This document shows positions 1 through 9,556 of a DNA stretch of 64,000 nucleotides, in pieces. The DNA comes from Paenirhizobium daejeonense (lineage in GTDB: Bacteria > Pseudomonadota > Alphaproteobacteria > Rhizobiales > Rhizobiaceae). Both the position numbers and the translations under genes were made by a program. Each line of letters begins with the position of its first letter. Within the stretch, counting starts at the first letter, position 1. The DNA lies in contig NZ_JACLAL010000006.1 of the NCBI RefSeq assembly GCF_014280875.1, positions 62,001 to 126,000 on the forward strand. The letters are read 5' to 3'. Under the pieces are notes generated by a model. That model did no database searches, was not told the origin of the DNA, and saw only the letters and a list, made by a program, of their open reading frames with translations.

Positions 1-714
1 AATGCTCTCGAAGCTGGTGATCCACTTATCCATCTCGCTCCCGTTCTGCAGACCGTCAGACGTCTGAGAGCGGAGCTGCCCCATGAGACTGCCTTGCTTG
101 GCTTCTGCGGTGCGCCGTGGACGGTTGCGACCTACATGATCGCCGGACACGGCACACCCGATCAGGCCCCTGCCCGGCTCTTCGCCTATCGACACCCGAA
201 GGCTTTCGAAAAGCTGCTCGATCTGCTCGCCGATATTTCGGCCTCCTATCTGGTGGCTCAGATCGATGCCGGTGCCGATGCCGTGCAGATTTTCGATTCC
301 TGGGCCGGTGTTCTGGGTGAAGACGAGTTCGAACGTTTCTGTGTTCGTCCCGTCGCTCGAATGATCCAGTCGGTGCGTTCTCAGCGGCCGGGCGCGAAGA
401 TCATTGCCTTCGCCAAGGGTGCCGGTCTTCTTCTCAAGGATTATCGCCGCAAGACGGGAGCCGATGCGATCGGGCTCGACTGGACCATTCCGCTCTCCTT
501 CGCCGTTGAATTGCAGAAGGAAGGCGCGGTTCAGGGCAATCTCGATCCAATGCGGGTGGTTGCCGGTGGCTCGGCGATGGAGGAGGGCATCGACGCCATC
601 CTCCAGGCGCTTGGCAATGGTCCGCTGATCTTCAATCTCGGCCATGGCATCACGCCGCAAGCTGCTCCGGAAAATGTGACCCGGCTGGTCGATCGGGTGC
701 GTGGGAAGCGATGA
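1..714 (+). CDS. hemE: Uroporphyrinogen decarboxylase, 3' part (5' end outside window)
   Basis: Cytoplasmic haem-biosynthesis enzyme that removes four carboxyl groups from uroporphyrinogen III to give coproporphyrinogen III. The reading frame is open from the first base, and 237 residues are visible. The family is about 340-350 residues, so roughly the first 105-110, including the catalytic aspartate region, lie outside the window. Recognisable parts are the GFCGAPWT segment, the IFDSWAG segment and the C-terminal NLGHGI segment. The stop overlaps the start of hemJ by four bases (ATGA), implying translational coupling. Position beside rho and the mnm/par genes is the usual rhizobial origin-proximal arrangement. 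Confidence 0.95.
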   Translation, partial: NALEAGDPLIHLAPVLQTVRRLRAELPHETALLGFCGAPWTVATYMIAGHGTPDQAPARLFAYRHPKAFEKLLDLLADISASYLVAQIDAGADAVQIFDSWAGVLGEDEFERFCVRPVARMIQSVRSQRPGAKIIAFAKGAGLLLKDYRRKTGADAIGLDWTIPLSFAVELQKEGAVQGNLDPMRVVAGGSAMEEGIDAILQALGNGPLIFNLGHGITPQAAPENVTRLVDRVRGKR

Positions 715-1256
715 GCGAGAAAGAGCAGCAGACCGGAAGAAGTGCCGGACGCAGGGCAGCCTTTCGGGCGGCTACGGCGATTGTCTTCTTCGGGACCATT
801 GCACTCGCCATCATGGTCTTTGGCGCTGACGAAGCCTATCTCTGGATCAAGGCCCTTCATATTATCGCCGTGATTTCCTGGATGGCGGGGCTGCTCTACA
901 TGCCGCGGCTGTTTATTTATCACGGCGACAGCGAACCGGGTTCGGCACAAGCCGAGACTTTCGCTATCATGGAACAGAGGCTTTTGAAGGTTATCATGAA
1001 CCCCGCCATGATGGTGGCGTGGATCCTTGGGCTTTATCTCGCCTGGTCTGTCTATGGTTTTCACGGCGGCTGGCTGCATGCGAAACTTGCAGCTGTTGTC
1101 GCGTTGACCGGCGTGCATTTGTTTCTCTCACGCGCGGTTGCGTCATTTGCCAAGGGCTACTATGTCAGAAATGCTCGTTTCTGGCGTCTGATGAATGAGG
1201 TTCCGACCTTGCTGATGATCGCCATCGTCATCCTCGTGGTCGTTAAGCCGTTTTGA
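711..1256 (+). CDS. hemJ: Protoporphyrinogen oxidase HemJ
   Basis: Integral membrane haem enzyme oxidising protoporphyrinogen IX to protoporphyrin IX. The 181-residue product has about four hydrophobic helices; the segment around [20 protein letters not shown] carries the conserved histidine and arginine region of the family, and a YHGD motif follows. The first 15 residues are polar and charged, then a membrane span begins. The ATG overlaps the hemE stop (ATGA), so the two consecutive haem genes are translationally coupled. The gene is often annotated as UPF0093/CopD-like in older genomes; the hemE neighbour supports HemJ. No hemH is visible nearby. Confidence 0.9.
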   Translation: MSEKEQQTGRSAGRRAAFRAATAIVFFGTIALAIMVFGADEAYLWIKALHIIAVISWMAGLLYMPRLFIYHGDSEPGSAQAETFAIMEQRLLKVIMNPAMMVAWILGLYLAWSVYGFHGGWLHAKLAAVVALTGVHLFLSRAVASFAKGYYVRNARFWRLMNEVPTLLMIAIVILVVVKPF

Positions 1257-1455
1257 TCCCGCCTGCGGCATTCTCGCATTATTTTGGGTCATTTCCGCTT
1301 TTCGCTTGCGGGTAAAAGGCTGAATCGCTATTTTCCGCCAATCCTATCTTCTGGCTTGCGTAACATTCTGTCATTTGCGGCCTCACTCGCGATCGTACCG
1401 AATTCCACCGGCTCGCCTTCCCCGACAAAAATAATCAAAGACGTGGTCCCTCTTC

Positions 1456-2721
1456 ATGGCTGAAATGAAGCTACAAGAACTCAAAAGCAAATCACCGACC
1501 GATCTCCTGACCTTCGCGGAATCGCTTGAGGTCGAGAACGCCAGCACCATGCGCAAGCAGGAGCTGATGTTTGCTATCTTGAAAATGCTCGCCAGCCAGG
1601 ACATCGAGATTATCGGAGAAGGCGTGGTCGAGGTGCTGCAGGACGGTTTCGGCTTCCTGCGTTCGGCCAATGCCAACTATCTCCCGGGTCCTGACGATAT
1701 CTACATTTCTCCCTCGCAGATCCGCCGCTTTTCGCTGAAGACCGGCGACACGGTCGAAGGTCCGATCCGCGGCCCGAAGGAAGGCGAACGCTACTTCGCG
1801 CTCCTAAAGGTCAACACGATCAATTTCGAGGATCCGGAGAAGATCCGTCACAAGGTTCATTTCGACAATCTGACGCCGCTCTACCCGAACGAGCGTTTCA
1901 AGATGGAACTGGATGTTCCGACATCAAAGGATCTCTCGGCTCGCGTCATCGATCTGGTTGCTCCGTTGGGCAAGGGGCAGCGTGGCCTGATCGTTGCCCC
2001 GCCGCGTACCGGTAAGACCGTTCTGCTGCAGAATATCGCTCATTCGATCACGGCCAATCATCCGGAGTGTTACCTGATCGTTCTGCTGATCGACGAACGT
2101 CCGGAAGAAGTGACCGACATGCAGCGATCCGTCCGCGGCGAAGTCGTCTCCTCGACTTTCGACGAGCCGGCCGTTCGCCACGTCCAGGTTGCCGAAATGG
2201 TCATCGAGAAGGCCAAGCGTCTCGTGGAACACGGCCGCGACGTGGTCATTCTTCTCGACTCGATCACGCGTCTCGGCCGAGCCTACAACACGGTTGTTCC
2301 TTCCTCAGGCAAGGTTCTGACCGGCGGTGTGGATGCAAACGCGCTTCAGCGTCCGAAGCGTTTCTTCGGTGCCGCCCGTAACATTGAGGAAGGCGGCTCG
2401 CTGACGATTATCGCGACGGCTCTAATCGATACCGGTAGCCGCATGGACGAAGTCATCTTCGAAGAGTTCAAGGGTACCGGCAACTCGGAAATTGTTCTGG
2501 ATCGCAAGGTGGCCGACAAGCGCATCTTCCCGGCTATGGATATCCTCAAGTCCGGTACGCGTAAGGAAGACCTCCTTGTTCCGCGTCAGGATCTACAGAA
2601 GATCTTCGTACTTCGCCGTATTCTGGCGCCGATGGGCACGACCGATGCGATCGAATTCCTCATCGACAAGCTGAAGCAGACGAAGAACAACGGTGATTTC
2701 TTCGATTCGATGAACACCTGA
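1456..2721 (+). CDS. rho: Transcription termination factor Rho
   Basis: Hexameric RNA-dependent ATPase/helicase that ends transcription at untranslated RNA. The 421-residue length is normal for the family without a long N-terminal insert. In order it has the Rho N-terminal helical domain (about 1-45), the cold-shock-like RNA-binding domain with GFGFLR (about 55-120) and the RecA-type ATPase. Walker A (PPRTGKT) is near residue 182, the [10 protein letters not shown] segment follows, and Walker B (VVILLDS) is near 263 with the adjacent RLGRAYN. The ATG has no strong ribosome-binding site. A 199-base leader precedes it, in which Rho autoregulation would be expected, but I see no clear attenuator. 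Confidence 0.97.
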   Translation: MAEMKLQELKSKSPTDLLTFAESLEVENASTMRKQELMFAILKMLASQDIEIIGEGVVEVLQDGFGFLRSANANYLPGPDDIYISPSQIRRFSLKTGDTVEGPIRGPKEGERYFALLKVNTINFEDPEKIRHKVHFDNLTPLYPNERFKMELDVPTSKDLSARVIDLVAPLGKGQRGLIVAPPRTGKTVLLQNIAHSITANHPECYLIVLLIDERPEEVTDMQRSVRGEVVSSTFDEPAVRHVQVAEMVIEKAKRLVEHGRDVVILLDSITRLGRAYNTVVPSSGKVLTGGVDANALQRPKRFFGAARNIEEGGSLTIIATALIDTGSRMDEVIFEEFKGTGNSEIVLDRKVADKRIFPAMDILKSGTRKEDLLVPRQDLQKIFVLRRILAPMGTTDAIEFLIDKLKQTKNNGDFFDSMNT

Positions 2722-2825
2722 TATTGCAGGAAGGTGTGGGGAGATCTCGTGTCTTCTCGTATGCCAATCGCTGTTCCCCGAAACGATTCGCTTCCGTTCC
2801 GGCTTGAGGATAGGGATTATTGTGC

Positions 2826-4157
2826 ATGAGTTCCCCTGAGCGAGAGACCATTATTGCCCTTTCATCGGGCGCTCTGCCCTCTGGAGTAGCGGTCATTCGC
2901 CTGAGCGGTCCGCAATCCGCGGTGATTTGCGAAGCAATGGCAGGGACTTTGCCACCTCCCCGCATGGCAGCGCTGCGACCGATTCGAGACCGTAACGGTC
3001 TTTTACTCGATCGCGGACTTGTTCTTTTTTTTCCTGGTCCTAACTCCTTTACCGGCGAGGATTGTCTCGAGTTCCATCTGCACGGTGGTAGGGCGGTTGT
3101 CGAGAGCGCCTTGAACGCAGCGACGGAATTCGAAAATTGCCGCCTTGCGGAGGCCGGTGAGTTTTCTCGTAGGGCGTTCGAAAACGGCAAGCTGGATCTG
3201 GTCGAGACCGAAGGCCTGGCGGATCTTCTGGCTGCAGAGACCGAGATGCAGCGGCGCCTGGCGCTTGAGCAGAGTTCTGGGCACCTCTCGGCGATCTACC
3301 AGAAGTGGCGCGAGCAATTACTGGGCGCTCGTGCTCTCATAGAGGCTGAGCTGGATTTCTCAGACGAGGGGGACATCCCTGGCAGCGTTTCCGATCGCAT
3401 CTGGTCGGAGATGGCGTCGTTGGCACGGGATATCGAGCAGGTGCTTGGCAATCTCAAAGCGGGTGAGATCATACGTGATGGCTTTACCGTTGTGATTGCG
3501 GGACCCCCCAATGCCGGCAAGTCGAGTTTGCTGAACGCACTTGCCAACCGGGAGGTGGCTATTGTCACCGAATATGCCGGCACCACGCGGGATGTCCTGC
3601 ATTGTGAGCTGGATATCGGCGGCTATGCCGTGCATCTCTATGATACGGCAGGCGTACGGGAGACATCAGAGCCAGTGGAGCGTGAGGGAATTCGCCGCGC
3701 CTACCGTAAGATGGAGGAGGCGGATCTCGTTCTGTCCCTGAGCGACTATGCGAGTTCGGCGAAGCAGGAACTCGATATTCCCAATGGCATCCCAGTGATT
3801 GACGTTGTGACCAAGATCGACCTTTATACCGATTCGCTTCCGCAACAATCCACTGCAATGCTGATCTCTTCGCAGAGCGGTCAGGGTCTCGATAACCTGC
3901 GTTCCGCGATATTGGCCGAATTGAAGGATCGTACCAACACGGTTTCTCTTGCCATTCCGAGCCGATTGAGGCATGCACAGCACCTGCACGACGCAGCCGA
4001 GCATATTTGGCGCGCGGTTCGGGCGGAGACCGATGGCTTGGAGATTCGGGCTGAGTTTCTCCGCAGGGCTGCCGACACAATTGGGCGCGTGACTGGCAAG
4101 GTCGACGTCGAAATGTTGCTGGGCAAGATCTTTTCAGAATTCTGCGTCGGCAAGTGA
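2826..4157 (+). CDS. mnmE: tRNA uridine-5-carboxymethylaminomethyl(34) synthesis GTPase MnmE
   Basis: GTPase that with MnmG modifies the wobble uridine of several tRNAs. The 443-residue product has the N-terminal tetrahydrofolate-binding domain, a helical domain interrupted by the G domain (P-loop GPPNAGKSS near residue 226, then DTAG and TKID) and the diagnostic C-terminal CxGK motif, here CVGK, with the catalytic cysteine. An in-frame TTG at 2820 is possible, but the ATG at 2826 better fits the family N-terminus. The stop codon is part of a parS-like 16-mer (4155-4170). mnmG follows in the same direction, as expected for partners. Confidence 0.95.
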   Translation: MSSPERETIIALSSGALPSGVAVIRLSGPQSAVICEAMAGTLPPPRMAALRPIRDRNGLLLDRGLVLFFPGPNSFTGEDCLEFHLHGGRAVVESALNAATEFENCRLAEAGEFSRRAFENGKLDLVETEGLADLLAAETEMQRRLALEQSSGHLSAIYQKWREQLLGARALIEAELDFSDEGDIPGSVSDRIWSEMASLARDIEQVLGNLKAGEIIRDGFTVVIAGPPNAGKSSLLNALANREVAIVTEYAGTTRDVLHCELDIGGYAVHLYDTAGVRETSEPVEREGIRRAYRKMEEADLVLSLSDYASSAKQELDIPNGIPVIDVVTKIDLYTDSLPQQSTAMLISSQSGQGLDNLRSAILAELKDRTNTVSLAIPSRLRHAQHLHDAAEHIWRAVRAETDGLEIRAEFLRRAADTIGRVTGKVDVEMLLGKIFSEFCVGK

Positions 4158-4170
4158 TTCACGTGAAACA
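4155..4170. other. parS: parS-like ParB binding site overlapping the mnmE stop codon
   Basis: The 16-mer TGATTCACGTGAAACA differs at one position from the canonical chromosomal parS TGTTTCACGTGAAACA. It overlaps the mnmE TGA stop and lies about 50 bases before the mnmG start. parA and parB are encoded 2.6-3.4 kb downstream, and a second site lies at 6134-6149. Established knowledge: chromosomal parS sites cluster near the origin, often inside the mnm/gid/par genes. Binding itself is inferred. Confidence 0.85.
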
Positions 4171-4220
4171 AGGGCAGTTCTGTGCCCGCGGCCTCATTGC
4201 GGGAGGCATGGAGCAATGCC

Positions 4221-6092
4221 ATGAGCGTTTCAAGTTATGATGTGATCGTCATAGGTGGCGGTCATGCCGGCGCGGAAGCTGCTTCTGCAGCAGCCCGCAT
4301 GGGTGCAAGAACTGCACTCGTCACACAGAAGCTCGAAACCATCGGCGCTATGTCCTGCAATCCCGCGATCGGGGGATTGGGTAAGGGACACCTTGTCCGC
4401 GAGGTGGATGCGCTTGATGGCATCATGGGCCGTTGCGCTGATCTAGGCGGCATTCAGTTTCGTATGCTTAATCGCAAGAAGGGCCCTGCTGTCTGGGGTC
4501 CGCGCACCCAGGCCGATAGAAAGCTTTATAGGCAAGCGGTGCAGAATGCGCTTCGCGATACACCGAACCTTGATCTTATTGAAGGCAACGTAATCTCTTT
4601 TATTCGAAACGATTCCGAAATAAAAGGAATTGGTTTGTCGGATGGCCGAGAGCTTTCAGCGCGTTCAGTTGTTCTCACCTCCGGTACCTTCCTCCGAGGA
4701 CTCATTCATATCGGAGATCGCAAAATACCGGCTGGCCGCATCGGCGAGCCCCCTTCCACCGGTCTCAGCGAAGATCTGTCTGCTTTTGGCCTCAAGCTCG
4801 GGCGCCTCAAGACAGGTACGCCGGCGCGCCTGGATGGAAAGACGATCGATTGGGAATCTCTTGATCGTCAGGAAGCCGATTCGGATCCGATACCTTTCTC
4901 CTTCATGACGGATCGTATTGTGAATCCGCAAATCGCCTGCGGCATTACCCGCACGACGGATGCGACGCATAGGCTCATCCGAGACAATATTCATCGTTCC
5001 GCCATGTATTCCGGCCAGATCGAGGGCGTCGGTCCGCGGTATTGCCCCTCTATCGAAGATAAGATCACCCGCTTCGGGGACCGTGACGGCCATCAGATCT
5101 TTCTGGAACCGGAGGGTCTCGATGATGATACCGTCTATCCGAATGGTATCTCAACCTCCCTCCCCGAGGAGGTTCAGGATGCTTTCATTCATTCCATTCC
5201 CGGTCTGGAGAATGTCCGAATCCTGCAATGCGGCTATGCGATCGAATATGACCATGTGGATCCGCGGGAACTTGAACCGACGTTGCAGGTACGCAAGGTA
5301 CCGGGGCTTTTCCTTGCTGGTCAGATCAATGGCACGACTGGTTATGAGGAAGCCGCGGCTCAGGGGTGCGTAGCGGGTCTGAACGCTGCTTTAGTTGCCG
5401 GCGGCGGTGAGGGTTTTGTTTTCAGTCGTACCGATTCCTATATCGGGGTGATGATCGATGATTTGACTTCGAGGGGAATTCTCGAACCCTATCGTATGTT
5501 CACATCGCGCGCTGAGTATCGCCTAACCTTGCGGGCGGATAATGCCGATATGCGGCTAACCCCGCGGGGTATCGATCTTGGCTGCGTTTCGCGCGAACGG
5601 CGTGAGCGATTTGAAGGCTATCGAGCAGAACGGGAGAGTCTTCTCTCCCGTCTGGATAAGCTTGTGGCAACGCCGAAAGAAGCGCAGTTACAGGGTGTGA
5701 TAGTGAATCAAGATGGGCGGCGTCGTTCTGCCCGAGAGCTGCTTTCCTATCCGGATATAGGCTGGGCGGATATCTGCCGCATTTGGCCCGAACTCTCGGA
5801 AGTATCGTCGAAGATTTCGGAAGCTGTCTCGATCGATGCGCTCTATTCGGCCTATATCGATCGCCAGGCTCATGATATCGCGGGGATGCGGAGCGAAGAG
5901 GAACGGCTTATCCCTCGCGACTTCGACTTCCATGCGCTTTCCGGACTTTCGAACGAACTGAAGCAGAAGCTGACGGCGGCTCAGCCCTGGAGTATCGCCC
6001 AAGCGGCGCGAATCGATGGGATGACACCGGCGGCCATTGCCCTGCTCGTCGGTTACATCAAGAAGAATGAGCGGTTGCGGGAAGCAAGCTAA
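4221..6092 (+). CDS. mnmG: tRNA uridine-5-carboxymethylaminomethyl(34) synthesis enzyme MnmG
   Basis: FAD- and NADH-dependent partner of MnmE in wobble-uridine modification. The 623-residue product starts with the Rossmann FAD motif [10 protein letters not shown] (about residues 12-21), followed by [20 protein letters not shown] and later the GYEEAAAQG and [10 protein letters not shown] segments, all typical of MnmG (GidA). The frame is open back to a GTG at 4182, but that start would add 13 unconserved residues; ATG 4221 matches the family N-terminus. The gene lies 63 bases after mnmE and three bases before rsmG, suggesting a shared transcript. Length is usual for the family. Confidence 0.96.
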   Translation: MSVSSYDVIVIGGGHAGAEAASAAARMGARTALVTQKLETIGAMSCNPAIGGLGKGHLVREVDALDGIMGRCADLGGIQFRMLNRKKGPAVWGPRTQADRKLYRQAVQNALRDTPNLDLIEGNVISFIRNDSEIKGIGLSDGRELSARSVVLTSGTFLRGLIHIGDRKIPAGRIGEPPSTGLSEDLSAFGLKLGRLKTGTPARLDGKTIDWESLDRQEADSDPIPFSFMTDRIVNPQIACGITRTTDATHRLIRDNIHRSAMYSGQIEGVGPRYCPSIEDKITRFGDRDGHQIFLEPEGLDDDTVYPNGISTSLPEEVQDAFIHSIPGLENVRILQCGYAIEYDHVDPRELEPTLQVRKVPGLFLAGQINGTTGYEEAAAQGCVAGLNAALVAGGGEGFVFSRTDSYIGVMIDDLTSRGILEPYRMFTSRAEYRLTLRADNADMRLTPRGIDLGCVSRERRERFEGYRAERESLLSRLDKLVATPKEAQLQGVIVNQDGRRRSARELLSYPDIGWADICRIWPELSEVSSKISEAVSIDALYSAYIDRQAHDIAGMRSEEERLIPRDFDFHALSGLSNELKQKLTAAQPWSIAQAARIDGMTPAAIALLVGYIKKNERLREAS

Positions 6093-6095
6093 AGC

Positions 6096-6734
6096 ATGGC
6101 TAATGACATTTTAAAGAGTGCGTTGAAGCTGAACGTTTCACGTGAAACCTTTGAGAAGCTGGAGCACTTTGCCTCTCTCTTCCACAAATGGTCTGCCTCC
6201 ATCAATCTTGTGGCTCCCTCGACGCGGGATGATCTTTGGCGGCGGCATATCGTTGATAGTGCTCAAATCTTCAAGATTGCTCCGGGACCGAAACATTGGA
6301 TCGACCTTGGTAGCGGTGGCGGCTTTCCCGGTGTTGTGACCGCCATACTGCTTTCGGAACGCGGCGAAGGCTGGGTCGATCTGGTGGAAAGCAACCATAA
6401 AAAAGCAAGCTTTCTTCGTCTTGCCCTATCTGAAACAGGCGCACGTGGCGCCGTTCATACTGTGCGTATTGAAGATGCACCCATCAAAATAGAGTCTGCG
6501 GATGCGATATCGGCGCGAGCGCTTGCAGACCTGGATCGTTTGTTTGGTTATGCTGAGCCGTGGGCGGATCGCAACCCTGAACTCGTCTGTGTTCTGCATA
6601 AAGGACGGGATTATCAATCGGAAATCGAGAAAGCGCGTGGTCGCTGGGGCTTTGATCTGGTAATACATCAGAGCGCGGTGGAAGCGGACTCTGTTGTCTT
6701 GGAGATCGCTCATTTGAGGCGCACGGCTCAATAA
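6096..6734 (+). CDS. rsmG: 16S rRNA (guanine(527)-N7)-methyltransferase RsmG
   Basis: SAM-dependent methyltransferase that makes m7G527 in 16S rRNA (formerly GidB). The 212-residue product carries the SAM-binding [10 protein letters not shown] motif starting near residue 70 and the [10 protein letters not shown] segment near residues 13-22. That segment is encoded by DNA forming a perfect parS core (6135-6148). The ATG follows the mnmG stop by three bases, and parA starts 15 bases after the stop. Loss of RsmG gives low-level streptomycin resistance in other bacteria. Confidence 0.96.
   Translation: MANDILKSALKLNVSRETFEKLEHFASLFHKWSASINLVAPSTRDDLWRRHIVDSAQIFKIAPGPKHWIDLGSGGGFPGVVTAILLSERGEGWVDLVESNHKKASFLRLALSETGARGAVHTVRIEDAPIKIESADAISARALADLDRLFGYAEPWADRNPELVCVLHKGRDYQSEIEKARGRWGFDLVIHQSAVEADSVVLEIAHLRRTAQ
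6134..6149. other. parS: parS site inside the rsmG coding sequence
   Basis: CGTTTCACGTGAAACC contains the uninterrupted 14-base palindrome GTTTCACGTGAAAC, the core of the chromosomal parS consensus. It sits in codons about 13-18 of rsmG, where it encodes NVSRET. The same location is known for parS in many bacteria. It lies 2.0 kb from the parS-like site at the mnmE stop, so this origin-proximal centromere region has at least two sites. Binding by the local ParB is inferred. Confidence 0.92.
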
Positions 6735-6749
6735 CACAGCGGGTGCGGC

Positions 6750-7544
6750 ATGGCTGTCGAAATCAACCGTATCATTACGATTGCAAATCAAAAGGGTGGT
6801 GTCGGCAAGACGACCACCGCGATCAATCTCGCGACGGCGCTTGCCGCGATCGGCGAGCGGGTACTCATTGTGGACTTGGATCCTCAAGGGAATGCCAGCA
6901 CCGGTCTTGGCATCGATCGGCGTGATCGCCGACTGTCGTCCTATGATGTTCTGATTGGGACGCATTCGGTCGGAGAGTCCGCAGTTGATACCGCGGTGCC
7001 GAATCTCTCGATCGTACCATCCACCATGGATCTTCTCGGGTTCGAGATGGAAATCTCCCAGCATGCGGATCGCGTCTTTCGCCTCAAAAAGGCCCTGACA
7101 AGCGATTCCGCGCAGCGCTACAGTTATATTCTGCTGGACTGCCCGCCTTCGTTTAATCTTCTAACCATGAATGCCATGGCTGCTGCGCATTCGGTTCTGG
7201 TGCCTTTGCAATGTGAATTTTTCGCTCTTGAGGGGCTCAGTCAGTTGCTGGAAACCATCAATCAGGTTCGCCAGACGGTGAATCCCACCCTTGATATTCA
7301 GGGCATCGTACTGACGATGTTTGACGCGCGAAACAATCTGGCGCAGCAGGTGGTCAGTGATGTGCGGGAACATCTCGGCGAAAAAGTCTATACGACGCTG
7401 ATTCCCCGCAATGTCCGAGTTTCCGAGGCACCCTCTTATGGCAAACCGGCGATCCTTTATGATCTTAAATGTGCTGGAAGCCAGGCCTATCTGCAGCTTG
7501 CCTCGGAAGTTATCCAGCGCGAGCGTCAGCGTAAGGCGGCGTAA
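6750..7544 (+). CDS. parA: Chromosome partitioning ATPase ParA
   Basis: Deviant Walker-type ATPase (Soj family) that moves the ParB-bound origin region to the cell pole. The 264-residue product has the deviant Walker A KGGVGKTT at residues 15-22, the DLDPQGNAST segment and the DCPPSFNLLTMNA region. There is no N-terminal helix-turn-helix extension, as expected for a chromosomal rather than plasmid (RepA-type) ParA. It lies between rsmG and parB on the same strand, and parB starts 28 bases downstream. Confidence 0.95.
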   Translation: MAVEINRIITIANQKGGVGKTTTAINLATALAAIGERVLIVDLDPQGNASTGLGIDRRDRRLSSYDVLIGTHSVGESAVDTAVPNLSIVPSTMDLLGFEMEISQHADRVFRLKKALTSDSAQRYSYILLDCPPSFNLLTMNAMAAAHSVLVPLQCEFFALEGLSQLLETINQVRQTVNPTLDIQGIVLTMFDARNNLAQQVVSDVREHLGEKVYTTLIPRNVRVSEAPSYGKPAILYDLKCAGSQAYLQLASEVIQRERQRKAA

Positions 7545-7572
7545 CCTGCGCGTTTGTTATGAGGTATAAAAT

Positions 7573-8454
7573 ATGAGTGACGATGTATCGAAGCGGCGAC
7601 TCGGTCGCGGCCTTGCTGCCCTAATCGGGGAGATGGATCAACCTGTTCCGGTTGGCGAGCCTCGGTCGAGCGTCAATCCAGACCGTACGGTTCCGATCGA
7701 ATTCGTCACCCGTAATCCCAAGAACCCGCGCCGCTATTTTGATGAATCTGAACTTCAGGATCTTGCCGGCTCGATTCGCCAGCATGGTATCGTCCAACCT
7801 GTCGTGGTGCGTACGCGTAGTGCCGATCGCTTCGAAATCATAGCCGGCGAAAGACGTTGGCGGGCAGCCCAGCTTGCCGGTCTCGTGGAAATTCCGGTCA
7901 TCGTGCGCGATGTTGACGATCGTACGGCTCTGGAACTTGCTATTGTCGAAAACGTTCAGCGCGCGGATCTCAACCCTTTGGAAGAGGCGCTTGGTTACGA
8001 GCAACTCATCGCGGAGCATGGTTATACGCAGAATGACCTCGGGGAAATCATCGGGAAGAGCCGAAGCCACGTCGCCAACAGCCTCCGCCTGCTGAAGCTG
8101 CCCGATCCCGTTCGCGATATGCTGGCTGACGGAAGCCTCTCGGCCGGCCACGCCCGCGCCCTCGTCTCTACACCGGATCCGGTGTCGCTTGCTCGGACCA
8201 TCACCTCCAAGGGTATGTCCGTCCGCGATGCGGAGAAGCTTGCCCAGACCCATATCAAGGCGCAGAACGCACCGCCCCAGCCTGATCTCAGGCCTGAGAA
8301 GGACTCTGATACCGTTGCACTGGAACGTAGCCTCTCTGATCGGCTGGGACTCTCCGTTTCCATCAGTCACAAGGGAAATGGCGGGCAGATCCGTATCAGT
8401 TACAAGACCCTCGATCAGCTCGAAGAGGTCTGCCGCCTGCTTGAGGGTCGCTGA
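7573..8454 (+). CDS. parB: Chromosome partitioning protein ParB
   Basis: CTP-dependent DNA clamp that loads at parS and spreads. The 293-residue product starts with the SKRRLGRGLAALIGE segment that in this family contacts ParA, then the CTP-binding GERRWRA motif at residues 92-98. A helix-turn-helix parS reader (LGEIIGKSRSHVANSLRLLK, about 155-175) and a C-terminal dimerisation segment follow. The usual tyrosine of GERRYRA is tryptophan here. A GAGG ribosome-binding site precedes the ATG. The gene converges with holA; 44 bases separate them and no clear terminator hairpin is visible there. Confidence 0.95.
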   Translation: MSDDVSKRRLGRGLAALIGEMDQPVPVGEPRSSVNPDRTVPIEFVTRNPKNPRRYFDESELQDLAGSIRQHGIVQPVVVRTRSADRFEIIAGERRWRAAQLAGLVEIPVIVRDVDDRTALELAIVENVQRADLNPLEEALGYEQLIAEHGYTQNDLGEIIGKSRSHVANSLRLLKLPDPVRDMLADGSLSAGHARALVSTPDPVSLARTITSKGMSVRDAEKLAQTHIKAQNAPPQPDLRPEKDSDTVALERSLSDRLGLSVSISHKGNGGQIRISYKTLDQLEEVCRLLEGR

Positions 8455-8498
8455 GTGTTGGTTTCGTCAGACTTCTTCGTTGATGCTACACGCTGCGT

Positions 8499-9545
8499 TC
8501 AAGCGCGGCGGTTGCGTCGCGCCGATTGGAGTGTTGTAGACAGTAAGGTCTGAAGAGCCAGATTGTCCTCCAGAAGAGGCTTCTGGCGACTTTGCAGAAT
8601 AGCGGACTGGATGCGGCCCGCCTCGCGGGCCAAGTCAACCGAAGTCCAGTTTCTTAGGGCCTTTTCGACTACAGGCTTGCGTTTGAAGTGAATTCCCCTG
8701 CCGAGGGTCTGCATCACCTGGGCCGGTTGCTGGCGCTTTTCCTCGATTTCGCACCGCATTAATTCCAGTTGCTGAAATTGTTTCAGGCATGACTGAAGCA
8801 CAAGGAATACAGGCGTCTTTGACGTTACGACTTTTTGTATTGCGTGAAGAAAACCATCGGAATCACCATTCAGGACGGTATCTACAACCTCATCTGTCGA
8901 AATCGCGCTCGCGTCCCCAATGATGTCAGCCACTTGTTGCTCATCGATGACGCTATCATTCAGACAGTAGAGCAGCAGCTTGCGGATCTCGTTTCGCGAG
9001 GCGATGCGGTCGCCTCCGAGTGATTCCACCAGAAGTTCCCGCGCTGCCGGAGTGATTCGAAGGTTGGCTGTGGAAAGTTCAGTGTCAATCAGCGCGTTGA
9101 GAGCCCTGGCATCGTCCTGGTAACAGGCAATGGTGGCTATCGCTCGTGACCCCTCGGCGACTTTGCGCAAGGCCGACCCCTTCTTCAGGTCTCCACCTTC
9201 CACGATAACATAACTGCTTTCCGGCGGTGTTTCCGACAATATCTGAAACCCATCGACAAGCGCCTTTTCGTTTTGCGCTCCTCGGATCCAGATCAGCTTC
9301 TCTCCGCCGAATAGGCCAAAGGAGTTGACCTCGTCCATGAGACGTCCGGGATCGCCCTGCAGGTCGGAGACATCAAGACGGATTAGGGCGAAACTGTCGG
9401 ATAGATCGACGCCAGTGGCCTTTGCAAGCTGCCCCGCTCGTTCGGCAACGAGGCCACGGTCAGGCCCATAGGCCAGAAAGAGACGGTAGTGGTGAGCCGA
9501 CTTCTGCAGGAATCCTTCAAACTCGTGTGACTTTATCTCTACCAT
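8499..9545 (-). CDS. holA: DNA polymerase III subunit delta
   Basis: Clamp-loader delta subunit that opens the beta clamp for loading by the gamma/tau complex. The 348-residue length fits the family. Features seen are the N-terminal FLAYGPDRGLVAERA segment, typical of the degenerate AAA+ fold, and the helical C-terminal collar domain. The gene starts 11 bases after the lptE stop, making it the third gene of a leuS-lptE-holA operon. This order is also known from enterobacteria (leuS-lptE-holA), which supports both small-gene calls. Confidence 0.9.
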   Translation of the reverse strand: MVEIKSHEFEGFLQKSAHHYRLFLAYGPDRGLVAERAGQLAKATGVDLSDSFALIRLDVSDLQGDPGRLMDEVNSFGLFGGEKLIWIRGAQNEKALVDGFQILSETPPESSYVIVEGGDLKKGSALRKVAEGSRAIATIACYQDDARALNALIDTELSTANLRITPAARELLVESLGGDRIASRNEIRKLLLYCLNDSVIDEQQVADIIGDASAISTDEVVDTVLNGDSDGFLHAIQKVVTSKTPVFLVLQSCLKQFQQLELMRCEIEEKRQQPAQVMQTLGRGIHFKRKPVVEKALRNWTSVDLAREAGRIQSAILQSRQKPLLEDNLALQTLLSTTLQSARRNRRA

Positions 9546-9556
9546 CGCCCTTCAGC

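Noticed and set aside
21..40. TTATCCAT resembling a DnaA box near the left edge
   Set aside because: It lies in hemE coding sequence, lacks the CACA end of the consensus and is not part of a cluster.
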